Source: Schistocerca nitens (taxonomy: Eukaryota > Arthropoda > Insecta > Orthoptera > Acrididae). From it: 64,000 nucleotides of DNA. Of the stretch, positions 46,395-57,419 are shown piece after piece. Every line of letters begins with the position of its first letter. Position 1 is the stretch's first letter. The position numbers and the translations under genes were made by a program. The notes beneath the pieces were generated by a model. It saw only the letters and a program-made list of their open reading frames with translations, was not told where the DNA came from and did no database searches. The stretch is from contig NC_064622.1 of assembly GCF_023898315.1 (NCBI RefSeq), forward strand, positions 168,350,178-168,414,177. Direction: 5' to 3'.

Positions 46395-46684
46395 ATGTTA
46401 AGTGTACAGAAAGCACAGCGTGTTAACATCAAATTTTGTTTCAAACTAGGAAAATCTGCAAGTGAAACGTTTGTAATGTTACAACAAGTGTACGGCGATG
46501 ATTGTTTATCGCGAACACAAGTGTTTGAGTGGTTTAAACGATTTAAAGATGGCCGCGAAGACACCAGTGATGACACTCGCACTGGTAGACCATTGTCAGC
46601 AAAAACTGATGCAAACATTGAAAAAATCGGTAAACTTGTTCGACACTTTCATTGTCAACTCCTGTTAACTCAGACACTGCTCTG
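46395..46684 (+). pseudogene. mariner transposase N-terminal half, left arm
   Basis: From ATG 46395 the plus strand reads MLSVQKAQRVN, FKLGKSASETFVMLQQVYGD, CLSRTQVFEWFKRFKDGRED and IEKIGKLVR. This is the first helix-turn-helix of a mariner transposase. The frame leaves family text at 46644, the fold-back junction. No catalytic domain is present. Confidence 0.9.
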
Positions 46685-46953
46685 ATTGTTAAACGGCGAT
46701 CTTGTCGAACAAGTTTACCGATTTTTTCAATGTTTGCATCAGTTTTTGCTGACAATGGTCTGCCAGTGCGAGTGTCATCACTGATGTCTTCGCGGCCATC
46801 TTTAAATCGTTTAAACCACTCAAACACTTGTGTTCGCGATAAACAATCATCGCCGTACACTTGTTGTAACATTACAAACGTTTCACTTGCAGATTTTCCT
46901 AGTTTGAAACAAAATTTGGTGTTAACACGCTGTTCTTTCTGTACACTCAACAT
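46645..46953 (-). pseudogene. mariner transposase N-terminal half, right arm
   Basis: From ATG 46953 on the minus strand comes the same text as the left arm. It then runs further through the spacer: DRRLTIRAVSELTGVDNESV, the start of the second helix-turn-helix. It meets the inverted left copy at a gtcgaac/gttcgac match, which suggests joining at a short homology. No catalytic domain is present. Confidence 0.9.
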
Positions 46954-47154
46954 TTTCCGACGCACAGACAAAACGTCAACTACTTAAAACAGACGCCATG
47001 GGCAGACTGAGTGCAGGAGGCAGATGAAACTCGAGCAGTAGGCGGAGCGAGAGTCACGTGACAGGCCACGCGACTTTCAGCCTTATTGCATTCGTTTTAT
47101 TGTTTCACCAGTACTAGTCCGGTTTTTTTCTAGCCACACCTCGTATAACTAGGC

Positions 47155-47405
47155 ACCGAGCGGGGTGGCGCAGTGGTTAGCACACTGGACTCGCATTCGG
47201 GAGGACGACGGTTCAATCCCGTCTCCGGCCATCCTCATTTAGGTTTTCCGTGATTTCCCTAAATCGTTTCAGGCAAATGCCTGGATGGTTCCTTTGAAAG
47301 GGCACGGCCGATTTCCTTCCCAATCCTTCCCTAACCCGAGCTTGCGCTCCGTCTCTAATGACCTCGTTGTCGACGGGACGTTAAACACTAACTACCACCA
47401 CCACC
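47155..47405 (+). repeat. tRNA-derived SINE with 10-bp target duplication
   Basis: ataactaggc flanks it at 47145-47154 and 47406-47415. The head is strongly tRNA-like (box A-like tggcgcagtggttagcac, box B cggttcaatccc). The body has gatttccctaaatcgtttca and ccgagcttgcgctccgtctc, and the tail is (CCA)n. Its target begins at the last base of the TA that bounds the fold-back mariner. Confidence 0.92.
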
Positions 47406-47415
47406 ATAACTAGGC

Positions 47416-48400
47416 TTCAATCGCTTATCGTGCTGTTCATGGGAAATTTTGGCCCTTTCCTTAGCGCGGAGTCGATTTTGGTACTGTCCAGGAAGCAAGG
47501 CGTATTCGAATCTTTACAGAGCATTGTCAAAATAAAAACCTCAAAATATTCTCTCTCGCTTGGTGGTACAGCGCCGATCAAGCTGCAACAAAAGCCCGAT
47601 TGGACATCCAACACGAAGTCAACTCCCAATCGCCAGAGCAGCTTCTCGTCCAGCACCAGCGGTACATAAACGTGCTTTTAGTGTTATAACTGGCGATATG
47701 CAACCCTGAACCCTGCGGGGACGGCATTGGTTAAGCCCTGGGCTGTTAAGAATTAGCTGTCCAAGCCAGTATGAAGGTGGTTTAGGACGTTTCCCAAATT
47801 CAGCTAGTCGGATGTTAGGACTGTAATGCACTTTAGACAAACAACCTGTAATGCTTCTAGTCCACAATTCGAAAAAGTGAAAGATCTGTACATCCTGACA
47901 CAGTCACCTGTTCATAATGCGCCTTTGTTATTTTTCTTAATTGATTATGTTATCCTGTCTTTCTTTAACTATTTTACTTTAACACTTACCTAGACTGAAC
48001 TTTATTAAATGTCACTAGCAAGACAGAGACAAGAAAACATTATCTGTAGCCACAAACTTTAAAATGTAAATTAAATAATGATATGCCGCTCTAAATGATA
48101 CTGTTACATGGTTACTTTTTATTGAATGCTCATCTTTGTAGCAGTTATTTTCCGTGTACGTCCTCTTACAATTATATGAATCCTTTCTTTCAGTATTACA
48201 GTGGCCTCTGTGATATGGTCTTGAGCCTGACTGTTGTTAATGGCGGTCAAGAAGTGAACTTCGTGTTCGTTATCTGCTTCTTGACAAAGAATAAATTGAA
48301 CTGAGTATATAGCCAGAGGTATTAAATCGCATCTTATGGTTCGTCAAATATTTACTCGGAAATGATAATCGGTACGCATTCGACAGCATGCACTACCTAG
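47416..48400. other. no gene recognised
   Basis: No supported gene. Complementary open frames at 47417-47867 on both strands have no domain features. AT-rich from 47900. Confidence 0.3.
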
Positions 48401-48402
48401 TA

Positions 48403-49614
48403 CACTATGTGATCAAAAGCATCCGGACACCCCCAAAAACGAATGTTTTTCATATTAGGTGCATTGTGCTGCCACTTACTGCCAGGTACTCCATATCAGT
48501 AGTCAATTGATATCGTGAGAGAGCAGAATTGGGTGCTCCGCGGAACTCACGGACTTCGAAGTGGTCTTGTGATTGGGTGTCACTTGGGTCATTCGTCTGT
48601 ACGCGAGATTTCCACAGTCCTAAACATCCCTTGGTCCACTGTTTCCGATGTGATAGTGAAGTGGAAACGTGAAGGGACACGTACAGCACAAAAGCGTACA
48701 GGCCGACCTCGTCTGCTCACAGACAGAGACCGCCGACTGTTGAAGAGGGTCGTATTGTGTAATAGGAAGACATCTATTCACACCAATACAAAGGAATTCC
48801 AAACGGCATCAGGATCTACTGCAAATCCTATGACAGTTAGGCGGGAGACGAGAAAACTTGGATTTCATGGTCGAGCGTCTGCTCGTAAACCACAAGTCAC
48901 GCCAATAGCTACCAAACGACGCCTCGCTTGATGTAAGGAAGGTAAGCATTGGACAATTGAACTGAGGAAAACGTTGTGTGGAGTGTCGAATCACGGTACA
49001 CAATGTGGCGATCCGATGGCAGCGTGTGGGTATGGCGAATGACCGGTGAACGTCATCTGTCAGCGTGTATAGTGCCAACAGTAAAATTCAGAGGCAATGG
49101 TGTTAACGTGTTTTTCATGGAAGGGGCTTGCACCCCTTGCTGTTTTGCGTGGCACTATCACAGCACAAGCCTACATTGAGGTTTTAAGCACCTTTTTGAT
49201 TCCCAGTGTTGAACAGCAATTCGGGGATGGCGATTGCATCTTTCAACACGATCGAGCACCTGTTCATAATGCACGGCCTGTGGCGGAGTGGTTTCCGACA
49301 ATAACATCCCCATAATGGACTGGCCTGCACAGAGTCCTGACCTGAATCCTATAGGACACCTTTGGAATGTTCTGGAAAGCCGACTTCGTGCCAAGCCTCA
49401 CCGACCGACATCGATAACTCTCCCCAGCGCAGCACTGCCATTTCCCAAGAAACCTTCCAGCACCAGATCGAAAGTATGCTTGCGACAGTGGATGCTGTTA
49501 TCAAGGCTAAGGGTGGGCCAACACCATATTGAATTCCAGCATTATCGATGGAGGGTTCCATGAAATTGGAAGTCATTTTCAGCCAGGTGTCCGTATACTT
49601 TTGATCACACAGTG
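48403..49614 (+). mobile_element. Tc1 element with terminal repeats
   Basis: Inverted ends (cactatgtgatcaaaagcat at 48403, facing gatcacacagtg ending 49614) are bounded by TA at 48401-48402 and 49615-49616. The length of 1.2 kb is usual for short-TIR Tc1 elements. A second copy of the family starts at 60118. Confidence 0.92.
48515..49563 (+). pseudogene. Tc1 transposase, inactivated
   Basis: The N-terminal half (48515-48931) is open: helix-turn-helix text VREISTVLNIPWSTVSDVIV and the linker QKRTGRPRLLTDRDRRLLKR. A stop (48929-48931) and later frame changes follow. The first catalytic site reads WSVESRYTMWRSDG (about 48978-49019), so Asp is Val. The second is intact in QHDRAPVHNAR (about 49242-49275). 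The third reads SPDLNPIGHLWN, so Glu is Gly. Loss of two of three catalytic residues plus stops makes this copy dead. Confidence 0.9.
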
Positions 49615-49748
49615 TATGTTCCAAACCGCCGAGCATATTATCGAGATTCTTCTGGGGCTCATGTCTTGGCTTCTATTGTAAATTAGCATTTACGTACATA
49701 CTTCGCAAGCCACCGTATGGTGCGTGGCGGTGGGTAACTTGTGCCACT

Positions 49749-49943
49749 GCCGGCCTTTGGTGGCCGAGCGGTTCTAGGCGCTTCAGTCTGGAGCCGCGCG
49801 ACAGCTACGGTCGCAGGTTCGAATCCTGCCTCGGGCATGGATGTGTATGATGTCCTTAGGTTAGTTAGGTTTAAGTAGTTCTAAGTTCTAGGGGACTGAT
49901 GACCTCAGATGTTAAGTCCCATAGTGCTCAGAGCCATTTTGGA
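49749..49943 (+). repeat. tRNA-derived SINE, complete
   Basis: The head tggccgagcggttctaggcg (box A) and ggttcgaatcc (box B, about 49817-49827) look like a leucine/serine-type tRNA. The body has ggttagttaggtttaagtag and ends gtgctcagagccatttt. The same family occurs at 43281-43401, 54453-54655 and 54671-54872. Confidence 0.92.
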
Positions 49944-50497
49944 CTTGCACCATTACTAGTCATTACCTTATCTGTTCCACTCGCAAATGGAGCGGGGGAA
50001 AAATGATTGTCATTGTGCCTCCATAAGAGCGCTAATCTCTCTAATCTTACGTGAAACGTACGTTGGTGGCACTAGAACCGTTCTGCAGTCATCTTAAAGT
50101 GCCAGTTATCTAAATTTTCTCAATAGCGGTTCTCGAAAAGAACGTCGCCCTCTAGTGATACCCTTTTGAGTTCCCGAAGCATCTTTATAATACGTGTTGT
50201 TCGAACCTACCGGTAACATATCTAACAACCCACCTCTGAATTGTTTCGATGTCTTCCTTTAATCCGACTTGATTAGAATCCCAAACACTGGAACAGTACT
50301 CAACACTGGGTCACACTATTTGCCGCCTCCTTTACAGATGGATCACACTTCCCTAAAATTCTCCCCATAAACTGAAGTCGACCATTCACCTTCCCTTGTT
50401 CAGTCCATTCCATTCAGTCTCATTCCATTCCAAATTGCTTTGCAACGTTACGCCTTCATATTTAATCGACGTGACAGTGTCAAGCAACACACTAATG

Positions 50498-50698
50498 TTC
50501 AAATGTGTTTGAATTCCTAAGGGACCAAACTGCTGAAGTCATCGGTCTCTGGACTTACACACTACTTAAACCAACTTAAACTAACTTATCCTAGGAACAA
50601 CACACACGCATGCCCGAGGGAGGACTCGAACCTCCGGCGGAGGGGCTGCGCAATCCGTGACATGGCGCCTCAAACCGCGCGGCCATTCCGCGGCAGCA
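50498..50698 (-). repeat. tRNA-derived SINE
   Basis: Minus-strand copy: tRNA-like head at the right (ctcgaacctccggcgg is the complement of box B, about 50625-50640; ccgcgcggccattccgcggc at its end), with the body at the left (gaccaaactgctgaagtcat). It resembles the SINE at 20522-20697. It sits inside the CR1-like LINE. Confidence 0.88.
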
Positions 50699-51044
50699 CA
50701 CTACTAATGTTGTATTCGAACATGGTGGGTATCTTTCTCCTACTCATCAGCATTAACTTACATTACCTACATTTAGAGTTAGCTACCATTCATCACACCA
50801 ACTAGAAATTTTGTCTAAGTCATCTTGTATCATTCTTCAGACACTCAACGACGACACCTACGCGAACGTCACAGCATCATAAGCAAACAGCCGTAGACTT
50901 CTGCTTACCCTGTCCGTCAGATAATTTATGAACGTAGAAAATAATAGTGGCCCTATCACTCACTTCGCCGAGGCCCTCCTATTGGTGATAGAAAGGTAGA
51001 CTCAAGCCTTTTGAATAGCCCTTGGTCCAGGGACCATTTTTATC

Positions 51045-51415
51045 AAAACCGAACCGCGGATTCCAAGACGGCTACGCACAGCAAACGGCTGCAATTTATT
51101 CTATACATTCCTAAGATCACGATCTCTAACGCCTCTGAGAATTTAATTCAGATGGGGTAAATACGCACGTGAAGTCCGATATGAGATGAGATCTAAATAA
51201 TAAATAATCGCACCAAATCTCTCAAATTTTAACGCTATAGTTTCGAGGCATTTATCTAGAAGTGTCAACTTCCCGTTTTTAAAAACCTTTACCCGTTATC
51301 GAGAAACACCCCAAAAACATGGCTTTATGGGTACCAAAACTTAGCCACAGGCTCCAAGACGGCTATGCACACCAAACGAGTGTAATTTTTACTTTATATT
51401 CCTAAGATCCCAACT
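51045..51415 (+). repeat. tandem duplication, 291-bp period
   Basis: Text ccaagacggcta.gcaca.ca and the following attcctaagatc recur at about 51063-51120 and 51354-51411, a spacing of 291 bp, with divergence. No coding content is seen here or up to the TIR element at 51801. Confidence 0.65.
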
Positions 51416-51800
51416 CGAATCATTCCGAAACTGTTCTTTATATCTTTATCCGTTTCCGAGATACAGAGCTTCAAATTTACCCTAACTGCAAAAAACGCAC
51501 GTAATATTCGGTGCGAGGCGAAAACTTAGTTTATAAAGTGTCGTAACACGGAGAAATATGCTGTAATGTGCCTCCGTTATCATCAGAAGCGTTGTTTCTC
51601 GGAACCCCATGTCTTAGTACTGAAACACACGCAAAATCTTTGTACACGGAAAATCTGGTCTGAGTTGTGAAATTAGTTTCGCTTTATTTTAATGGCACAT
51701 ATGTAAACTATGAAAATTTTACAAGCCCTTGAAGTTCTTTTCATGAGTGACGTGTCCCGCTGTGGCAGGGAGAAAAGAAGGGGGAAAAATGGTCCTATCG

Positions 51801-52668
51801 GTGCACAAAAAAGGTGAATATACTCGTGTTTAAAAGACTGACTGAAGAGAGGGGTACTAGCTGCCTCATTCTACCTTCCTCAGCCACTTTAAATTTTTTT
51901 TAAAGCTTTTTGCGTACGAACATATTCGCTCTTTTTTGTGCTGAAGGAGATAATGGCAATGGGAAACAGACGGAAAAGTAACAAATACTGGAAAATAGTA
52001 GACAGTGATTATGGTACAGAAAGAGCGCAGCAGACAATGGCAGTGTGAAAGAAAGAGAGGGACACAGTGGCGGTGAAACATAGTTTACGGTGACAGAGCA
52101 GTGCTAGGAAAAGAGTGAAGGAGACAGTGCCATGGGAGAGCAATAAAGACACGGAGAAAGTGAAAGTGGGTGAGTGCCAATAATAATGAGAGACAGAGTC
52201 TGTGACAATGACAACGAAGAAGAGAGAGATAGTGAAAGTGAAAAGATACAGCACCAGTGGGAAGGAATGAATGAGACAGTAGTAGTAAGAGAGGGCAAGA
52301 GGGAGACAGTGACAGTAGCCATTAACAGGACAGAACAAAGGCGATTGTGGCTGTGAGACAGGAGATAGTGACAGCCAGAGAGACCCAAAGAGATAATGAC
52401 GATGAGCTGGGGTGGATGAGTGAGTGAGAATGGGCAAGTGACGTGGATGGCTATGAGAGACTAAACAGCGATGGACTAGTGGGTGTGAGCGACTTACAGT
52501 AATGTGAGTGTGTGGGAGTCTGAACTGAGTTGCATGTCAAAAAAAGCGCGAATAAGTTAGCATGCCAAAATTTATGAGGCGATTTTTAAAGGTGCTGATG
52601 GAGGTAGAATGAGTCAGCTAGCACCCCTCAGTATTTTAAACTGGACCATATTCGCCTTTTTTGTGCTC
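51801..52668. mobile_element. non-autonomous TIR element with GA-rich core
   Basis: The left end gtgcacaaaaaaggtgaata (51801-51820) and the following ggggtactagctgcctcatt block (51854-51873) face their complements at the right (cattttttgtgc-type text 52647-52668; gaatgagtcagctagcaccc near 52608-52627). Arms are about 85-90 bp. The core (51950-52480) is a purine-rich, degenerate 'gagacagtga' array. It encodes nothing credible, although the array stays open over long stretches. Confidence 0.75.
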
Positions 52669-53339
52669 CACTATGAGCATTTTTCCTCCGATTTTAATAT
52701 AACTGTTAAATATTACCAAAATAATTCCTTCCAACGATGGTGACGGAAAAGTACAGATATATTACAAAGCCTGAAAAAAAGAAAACTGTAGCTTCCAGAA
52801 TACCTTTGGATAAACTTTAATGATACCAGTTGACACAAGAAATTAGAAGACATGAAGAAGATATGAAAGTAATGCACTAACTTTACTAATTTGATCAGAT
52901 GAGGAGTTTTGTAAGAAAACAGTGGCATCAACGTTTCTTTCCTGTTTCTCCAAGTTTTGAATTATTGATCAGTGGCATTTTTTCTGTTACTTTTGTTGAT
53001 ATGCAACCTCACTCGTTCTGATTTTTTTCTGTTTCAGATTTTTTGTTTTCATTGTCGAGCTTACAGCTTGATTTCCACACGCGTTGAACAGGCTGGATTT
53101 AATGAAATGGAGATGTAATTTAGAATCACCAACTCAAAAAATATCAGCGATAATCGTAGTGATAATATAACGATGAACTACTTTACACACCCTAACAAAA
53201 TACTCATGCATTTTTTGTGTCAATTTGCTTATCTTCAAAAAACTATTTAGTGCACACCAAGAGCTCATTTGAGACTGATTTAGTTTTATGTATTCCAGAG
53301 CTTGGACTCAACACCTCTTCTTTCTCGCCGAATCAGTTC
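52669..53339. other. no gene recognised
   Basis: AT-rich spacer. No supported feature. Confidence 0.3.
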
Positions 53340-54452
53340 TATATTTATATCTATACTCTGCAAATCACACTTAATTGCCTGGCAGAGGGTTCATCGAACA
53401 ACCATCACATTAATTCTCTATTAATCCAGTCTCGAACAGTGCTCGGAGAAAACGAACACGTATATCTTTCCGTGTGAGCTCTGATTTCCCTTATTTTATT
53501 ATGATGACGGCTACTTCCTGCGTAGGGCGGCGTCAACAAAATATTTTCGCATTCGGAGGAGGAAGATGGTGATTGAAATTTCGTGAGAAGATTCCGCCGC
53601 AACGAAAAACGAAAAACACCTTTGTTTAAATTATGACCACCCCAAATCCTGTATCTTGTCAGTGACACTCTCTCCCATAATTTGCGGTAGTACAAAATGT
53701 GCTGCTCTTCTCTGAACTTCCTCGATGTTCTCCAATAATCCTGTCTAGTAAGGAACCCAGATCGCACAGCAGTACTCCAAAAGAGGACGGACAAGGGTAG
53801 TATAGGCAGTATCTTTAGTAGATCTATTACATTTTCTAAGTGTTCTGCAATAAAACGCAGTCTTTGGTTTGCTTTCCTACAAAATTTTCTATGTGTTCCT
53901 TCCAACGTAAGTTGTTCGTAATTGTAATTCCTAGGTGTTTAGTTTAATCAATGGCCTTTAGATTTGATTGATTTATCGTGTTACCGAAGTTTAACAGATT
54001 CCTTTTAGCACTCATGTGGATGACCTCACACTTTTCATTATTTAAGATCAATTGAGAATTTTCGCACCATACAGATATCTTTTCTAAATCGTTTTGCAAT
54101 TTGGTTTGATCTTCTGATGACTACACTAGACGATAAACGAAAGTATCATCTGCAAAAAAACTAAGACGGCTGCTCAGATTGTCTTCTAAATAGTTTATAT
54201 AGATAAGGAACAGTAGAGAGCTATAACACAACCTTGGGGAACGCCAGAAATCAATTCTGTTTTACTCGATGGCTTCCCGCCAATTGCTACGAACTGTGAC
54301 CTCTCTGACAGGAAATCACGAATCCAGTCACGTAACTGAGACGATATTCCATAAGCACGTAGTTTCACTACAAGCTGCTTGTGTGGTACAGTGTAAAAAA
54401 CCTTCCGTAAATCTGGAAATACTGAATAAATTTTAAATCCCTCGTCAATAGC

Positions 54453-54655
54453 AAAAAAATGGTTCAAATGGCTCTGAGCACTACGGGACTTAACATCTGA
54501 GGTCATCAGTCCCCTAGAACTTAGAACTACGTAAACCTAACTAACCTAAGGACATCACACACATCCATGCCTGAGGCAGGATTCGAACCTGCGACCGCAG
54601 CGGTCGCGCGGTTCCAGACTGAAGCGCCTAGAACCGCTCGGTCACATGGACGGCT
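54453..54655 (-). repeat. SINE, minus orientation
   Basis: Flanked by gtcaatagc at 54444-54452 and 54656-54664. Complete member of the same family as 49749-49943, with an A-rich tail (aaaaaaatggttcaaatgg) at its left and tRNA-like head at its right. Confidence 0.92.
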
Positions 54656-54670
54656 GTCAATAGCACTCAG

Positions 54671-54872
54671 CCGGCCGCGGTGGTCTAGCGGTTCTAGGCG
54701 CTCAGTCAGGAACCGCGCGACTGCTACGGTCGCAGGTTCGAATCCTGCCTCGGGCATGGATGTGTGTGATGTCCTTAGGTTAGTTAGGTTTAAGTAGTCT
54801 TAAGTTCTAGGGGACTTATGACCACAGATGTTTAGTCCCATAGTGCTCAGAGCCATTTGAACCATTTTGAAC
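54671..54872 (+). repeat. SINE, plus orientation
   Basis: Flanked by the 13-bp repeat caatagcactcag at 54658-54670 and 54873-54885. Complete copy with box B ggttcgaatcc (about 54736-54746). It faces the SINE at 54453-54655 in opposite orientation. Confidence 0.92.
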
Positions 54873-55522
54873 CAATAGCACTCAGCACTTCGTGGGAGTA
54901 AAGAGCTAGTTGTGTTTCACAAGAACTATGTTTTATAAACCCGTGTTGACTGAGTGTCAATAGACCGTTCTCTTCGGAGTAATTCATATTGTTCGAGTAC
55001 AATATATATTCCAAAATCTGACTGCATATCGGCGCTAATGATACCAGCCTGTAATTTAGTGGATTACTCCCGCTATCTTTCTTGAATAATGGTGTGACCT
55101 GCGCAACTTTCCAGTCTTTGGGTAGGCATCTTTCGTCGAACCAGTGGTTGTATACGATTGTTAAGTATGGATATTCAGAACCTGAAGCTTCATTACCATG
55201 TAGTAAATAGAGAGGCAATTTGCAATTTTTTTTGTACAGTTTTGGTCGCTGCCACTCTTACAGTGATCTAAACGTTACTGACAAGTTAGTTTTAGCATTT
55301 ACTATGGTCAGCTCTCAACGAATTGCGAAAGCTGTCTTGGAGCATGTTTTTTTCTCGTTAATTCTTCTTCTACTTCCAATCGTTGATCGTCCGATACAAG
55401 TACTGCAAAGCGCGAAAAGATTTCTTATCCAGTGCTTGCTCAGTGGCCGGCGTTGAGCGGCAAGCGGTATCTCTGTCGTCATGCTGCTACCTCCGAATGA
55501 TGGTCTGAGTGCAGGAGGCGGC

Positions 55523-57419
55523 GTTGTTGTTGTGGTCTTCAGTCCTGAGACTGGTTTGATGCAGCTCTCCATGCTACTCTATCCTGTGCAAGCTTCTTCA
55601 TCTCCCAGTACCTACTGCAACCTACATCCTTCTGAATCTGCTTGGTATATTCATCTCTTGGTCTCCCTCTACGATTTGTACCCTTCACACTGCCCTCCAA
55701 TACTAAATTGGTGATCCCTTGATGCCTCAGAACATGTCCTACCAACCGATCCCTTCTTCTGGTCAAAGTGTGCCACAAACTTCTCCCCAATCCTATTCAA
55801 CACCTCCTCATTAGTTATGTGATCTACCCATCTAATCTTCAGCATTCTTCTGTAGCACCACATTTCAAAAGCTTCTATTCTCTTCTTGTCCAAACTATTT
55901 ATCGTCCATGTTTCACTTCCATACATGGCTACACTCCATACAAATACTTTCAGAAACGACTTCCTGACACTTAAATCTATACTCGATGTTAACAAATTTC
56001 TCTTATTCAGAAACGCTTTCCTTCCCGTTGCCAGTCTACATTTTATATCCTCTCTACTTCGACCATCATCAGTTATTTTGCTCCCCAAATAGCAAAACTC
56101 CTTTACTACTTTAAGTGTCTCATTTCCTAATCTAATACCCTCAACATCACCCGACTTAATTCGACTGCATTCCATTATCCTCGTTTTGCTTTTGTTGATG
56201 TTCATCTTATATCTTCCCTTCAAGACACTATCCATTCCGTTCAACTGCTCTTCCAAGTCCTTTGCTGTCTCTGACAGAATTACAATGTCATCGGCGAACC
56301 TCATAGTTTTTATTTCTTCTAAATGGATTTTAATACCTACTCCGAATTTTTCTTTTGTTTCCTTTACTGTTTGCTCAATATGCAGATTGAATAACATCGG
56401 GGAGAGGCTACAACCCTGTCTCACTCCCTTCCCAAACACTGCTTCCCTTTCATGCCCCTCAACTCTTATAACTACCATTTGGTTTCCATACAAATTGTAA
56501 ATATCCTTTCGCTCTCTATATTTTACCCCTGCCACCTTCAGAATTTGAAAGAGAGTATTCCAGTCAACATTGTCAAAAGCTTTCTCTAAGGCTACAAATG
56601 CTAGAAACGTAGGTTTGCCTTTACTTAATCTAGCTTCTAAGATAAGCTGTAGGGTCAGTATTACCTCAGTGTCCCAATATTTCTACGGAATCCAAACTGA
56701 TCTTCCCCAAGGTCGGCTTCTACTAGTATTCCATTCGTCTGTAAAGAATTCGCGTTAGTATTTTGCAGCCGTGACTTAATAAACTGATAGTTCTGTAATT
56801 TTCACATCTATCAACACCTGCTTTCTTTGGGATTGGAATTATTATATTCTTTTTGAAGTCTGAGGTTACTTCGCCCGTCTCACACATCTTGCTCACCAGA
56901 TGGTAGAGTTTTGTCAGGACTGGCTCTCCCAAGGACGTCAGTAGTTCTAATGGAATGTTGTCTACTCCCGGGGCCTTGTTTTGACTCAGGTCTTTCAGTG
57001 CTCTGTCAAACTCTTCACGCAGTATCATATCTCCCATTTCATCTTCATCTACATCCTCTTCCATTTCCATAATATTGTCCTCAAGTACATCGCCCTTGTA
57101 TAGACCCTCTATATACTCCTTCCACCTTTCTGCTTTCCCTTCTTTGCTTAGAACTGAGTCTCCATCTGAGCTTTTGATATTCATACAAGTTGTTCTCTTT
57201 TCTCCAAAGGTCTCTTTAATTTCCCTGTAGGCAGTATCTATCTTACCCCTAGTGAGATAAGCCTCTACAACCTTACATTTATCCTCTAGCCATCCCTGTT
57301 TAGCCATTTTCCACTTCCTGTCGATCTAATTTTTGAGACGTTTGTATTCCTTTTTGCCTGCTTCATTTACAGCATTTTTATGTTTTCTCCTTTCATCAAT
57401 TAAATTCAATATATCTTCT
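55523..57419 (-). mobile_element. RTE-like LINE copy 3, 5'-truncated
   Basis: Closely matches 38735-40640 of the fuller copy, from the GTT-rich tail (55523) to tcaatatatcttct (57419), where homology ends inside the linker between endonuclease and reverse transcriptase. This is typical 5' truncation. I see no unambiguous target duplication. Confidence 0.9.
55539..57307 (-). pseudogene. RTE-like reverse transcriptase remnant
   Basis: Frames on the minus strand: 57307-56723 (NKAPGVDNIPLELLTSLGEP; IPIPKKAGVDRCENYRTISL), then 56535-55669 (GVRQGCSLSPMLFNLHIEQT; MRFADDIVILSETAKDLEEQ with the catalytic Asp pair intact; WCYRRMLKIRWVDHITNEEV). Between them (56535-56723) motif A reads in another frame, with the usual DLEKAFD changed (the plus strand has aaggctacaaatgctag). 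A further frameshift lies near 55790. Better preserved at the active site than the full-length copy, but without endonuclease. Confidence 0.88.

Larger units (their letters stand above)
46205..47143. mobile_element. fold-back mariner, 440-bp inverted arms
   Basis: Arms 46205-46644 and 46704-47143 are each 440 bp and inverted, with only a handful of mismatches, around a 59-bp spacer. Both outer ends are the same mariner terminal repeat (cgaggtgtggctagaaaaaa), bounded by TA at 46203-46204 and 47144-47145. Both arms therefore carry a 5' end. The spacer continues the transposase text of the right arm only. Confidence 0.95.
49660..51010 (-). mobile_element. CR1-like LINE 3' part, split by SINEs
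   Basis: On the minus strand the 3' tail (ccaccgtatggtgcgtggcg, plus-strand text at 49711-49730) follows C-terminal coding fragments such as YGENFREV, RGRRSFREPLLRKFR and LALLWRHNDNHFSPAPFASG (about 50000-50400). Upstream traces reach about 51000. Two SINEs (49749-49943 and 50498-50698) interrupt it. It is related to the copy at 53340-55218 but older. Confidence 0.6.
53340..55218 (-). mobile_element. CR1/Jockey-like LINE, 5'-truncated, split by two SINEs
   Basis: The minus strand runs from the reverse transcriptase start (55218) to a 3' tail (53350-53400, tgcctggcagagggttcatc). Two head-to-head SINEs occupy 54453-54872. The endonuclease is absent, so the copy is 5'-truncated near 55220. Confidence 0.85.
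53405..55218 (-). pseudogene. CR1/Jockey-like reverse transcriptase remnant
   Basis: Reading on the minus strand: LPKDWKVAQVTPLFKKD and NPLNYRLVSLAPICSQILEY, then QHGFIKHSSCETQL (54885-55218). After the SINEs come FPDLRKVFYTVPHKQL (motif A, with the usual DF.KAFD changed to DLRKVFY) and SGVPQGC (motif B, 54195-54452). A stretch at about 54110-54195 has the ADD-type region in broken frames. The C-terminal domain at 53405-53905 reads LWERVSLTRYRIWGG, GVFRFSLRRNLL and PSTVRDWINRELM. The catalytic Asp of motif A appears lost. It is dead but less eroded than its relatives at 17.2-19.7 and 49.7-51.0 kb. Confidence 0.8.

Noticed and set aside
52009-52437. Long open frames on the minus strand (142 and 94 codons) rich in Ser, Leu, His and Phe
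   Set aside because: They are translations of a purine-rich degenerate array; long stop-free runs are expected from its composition.
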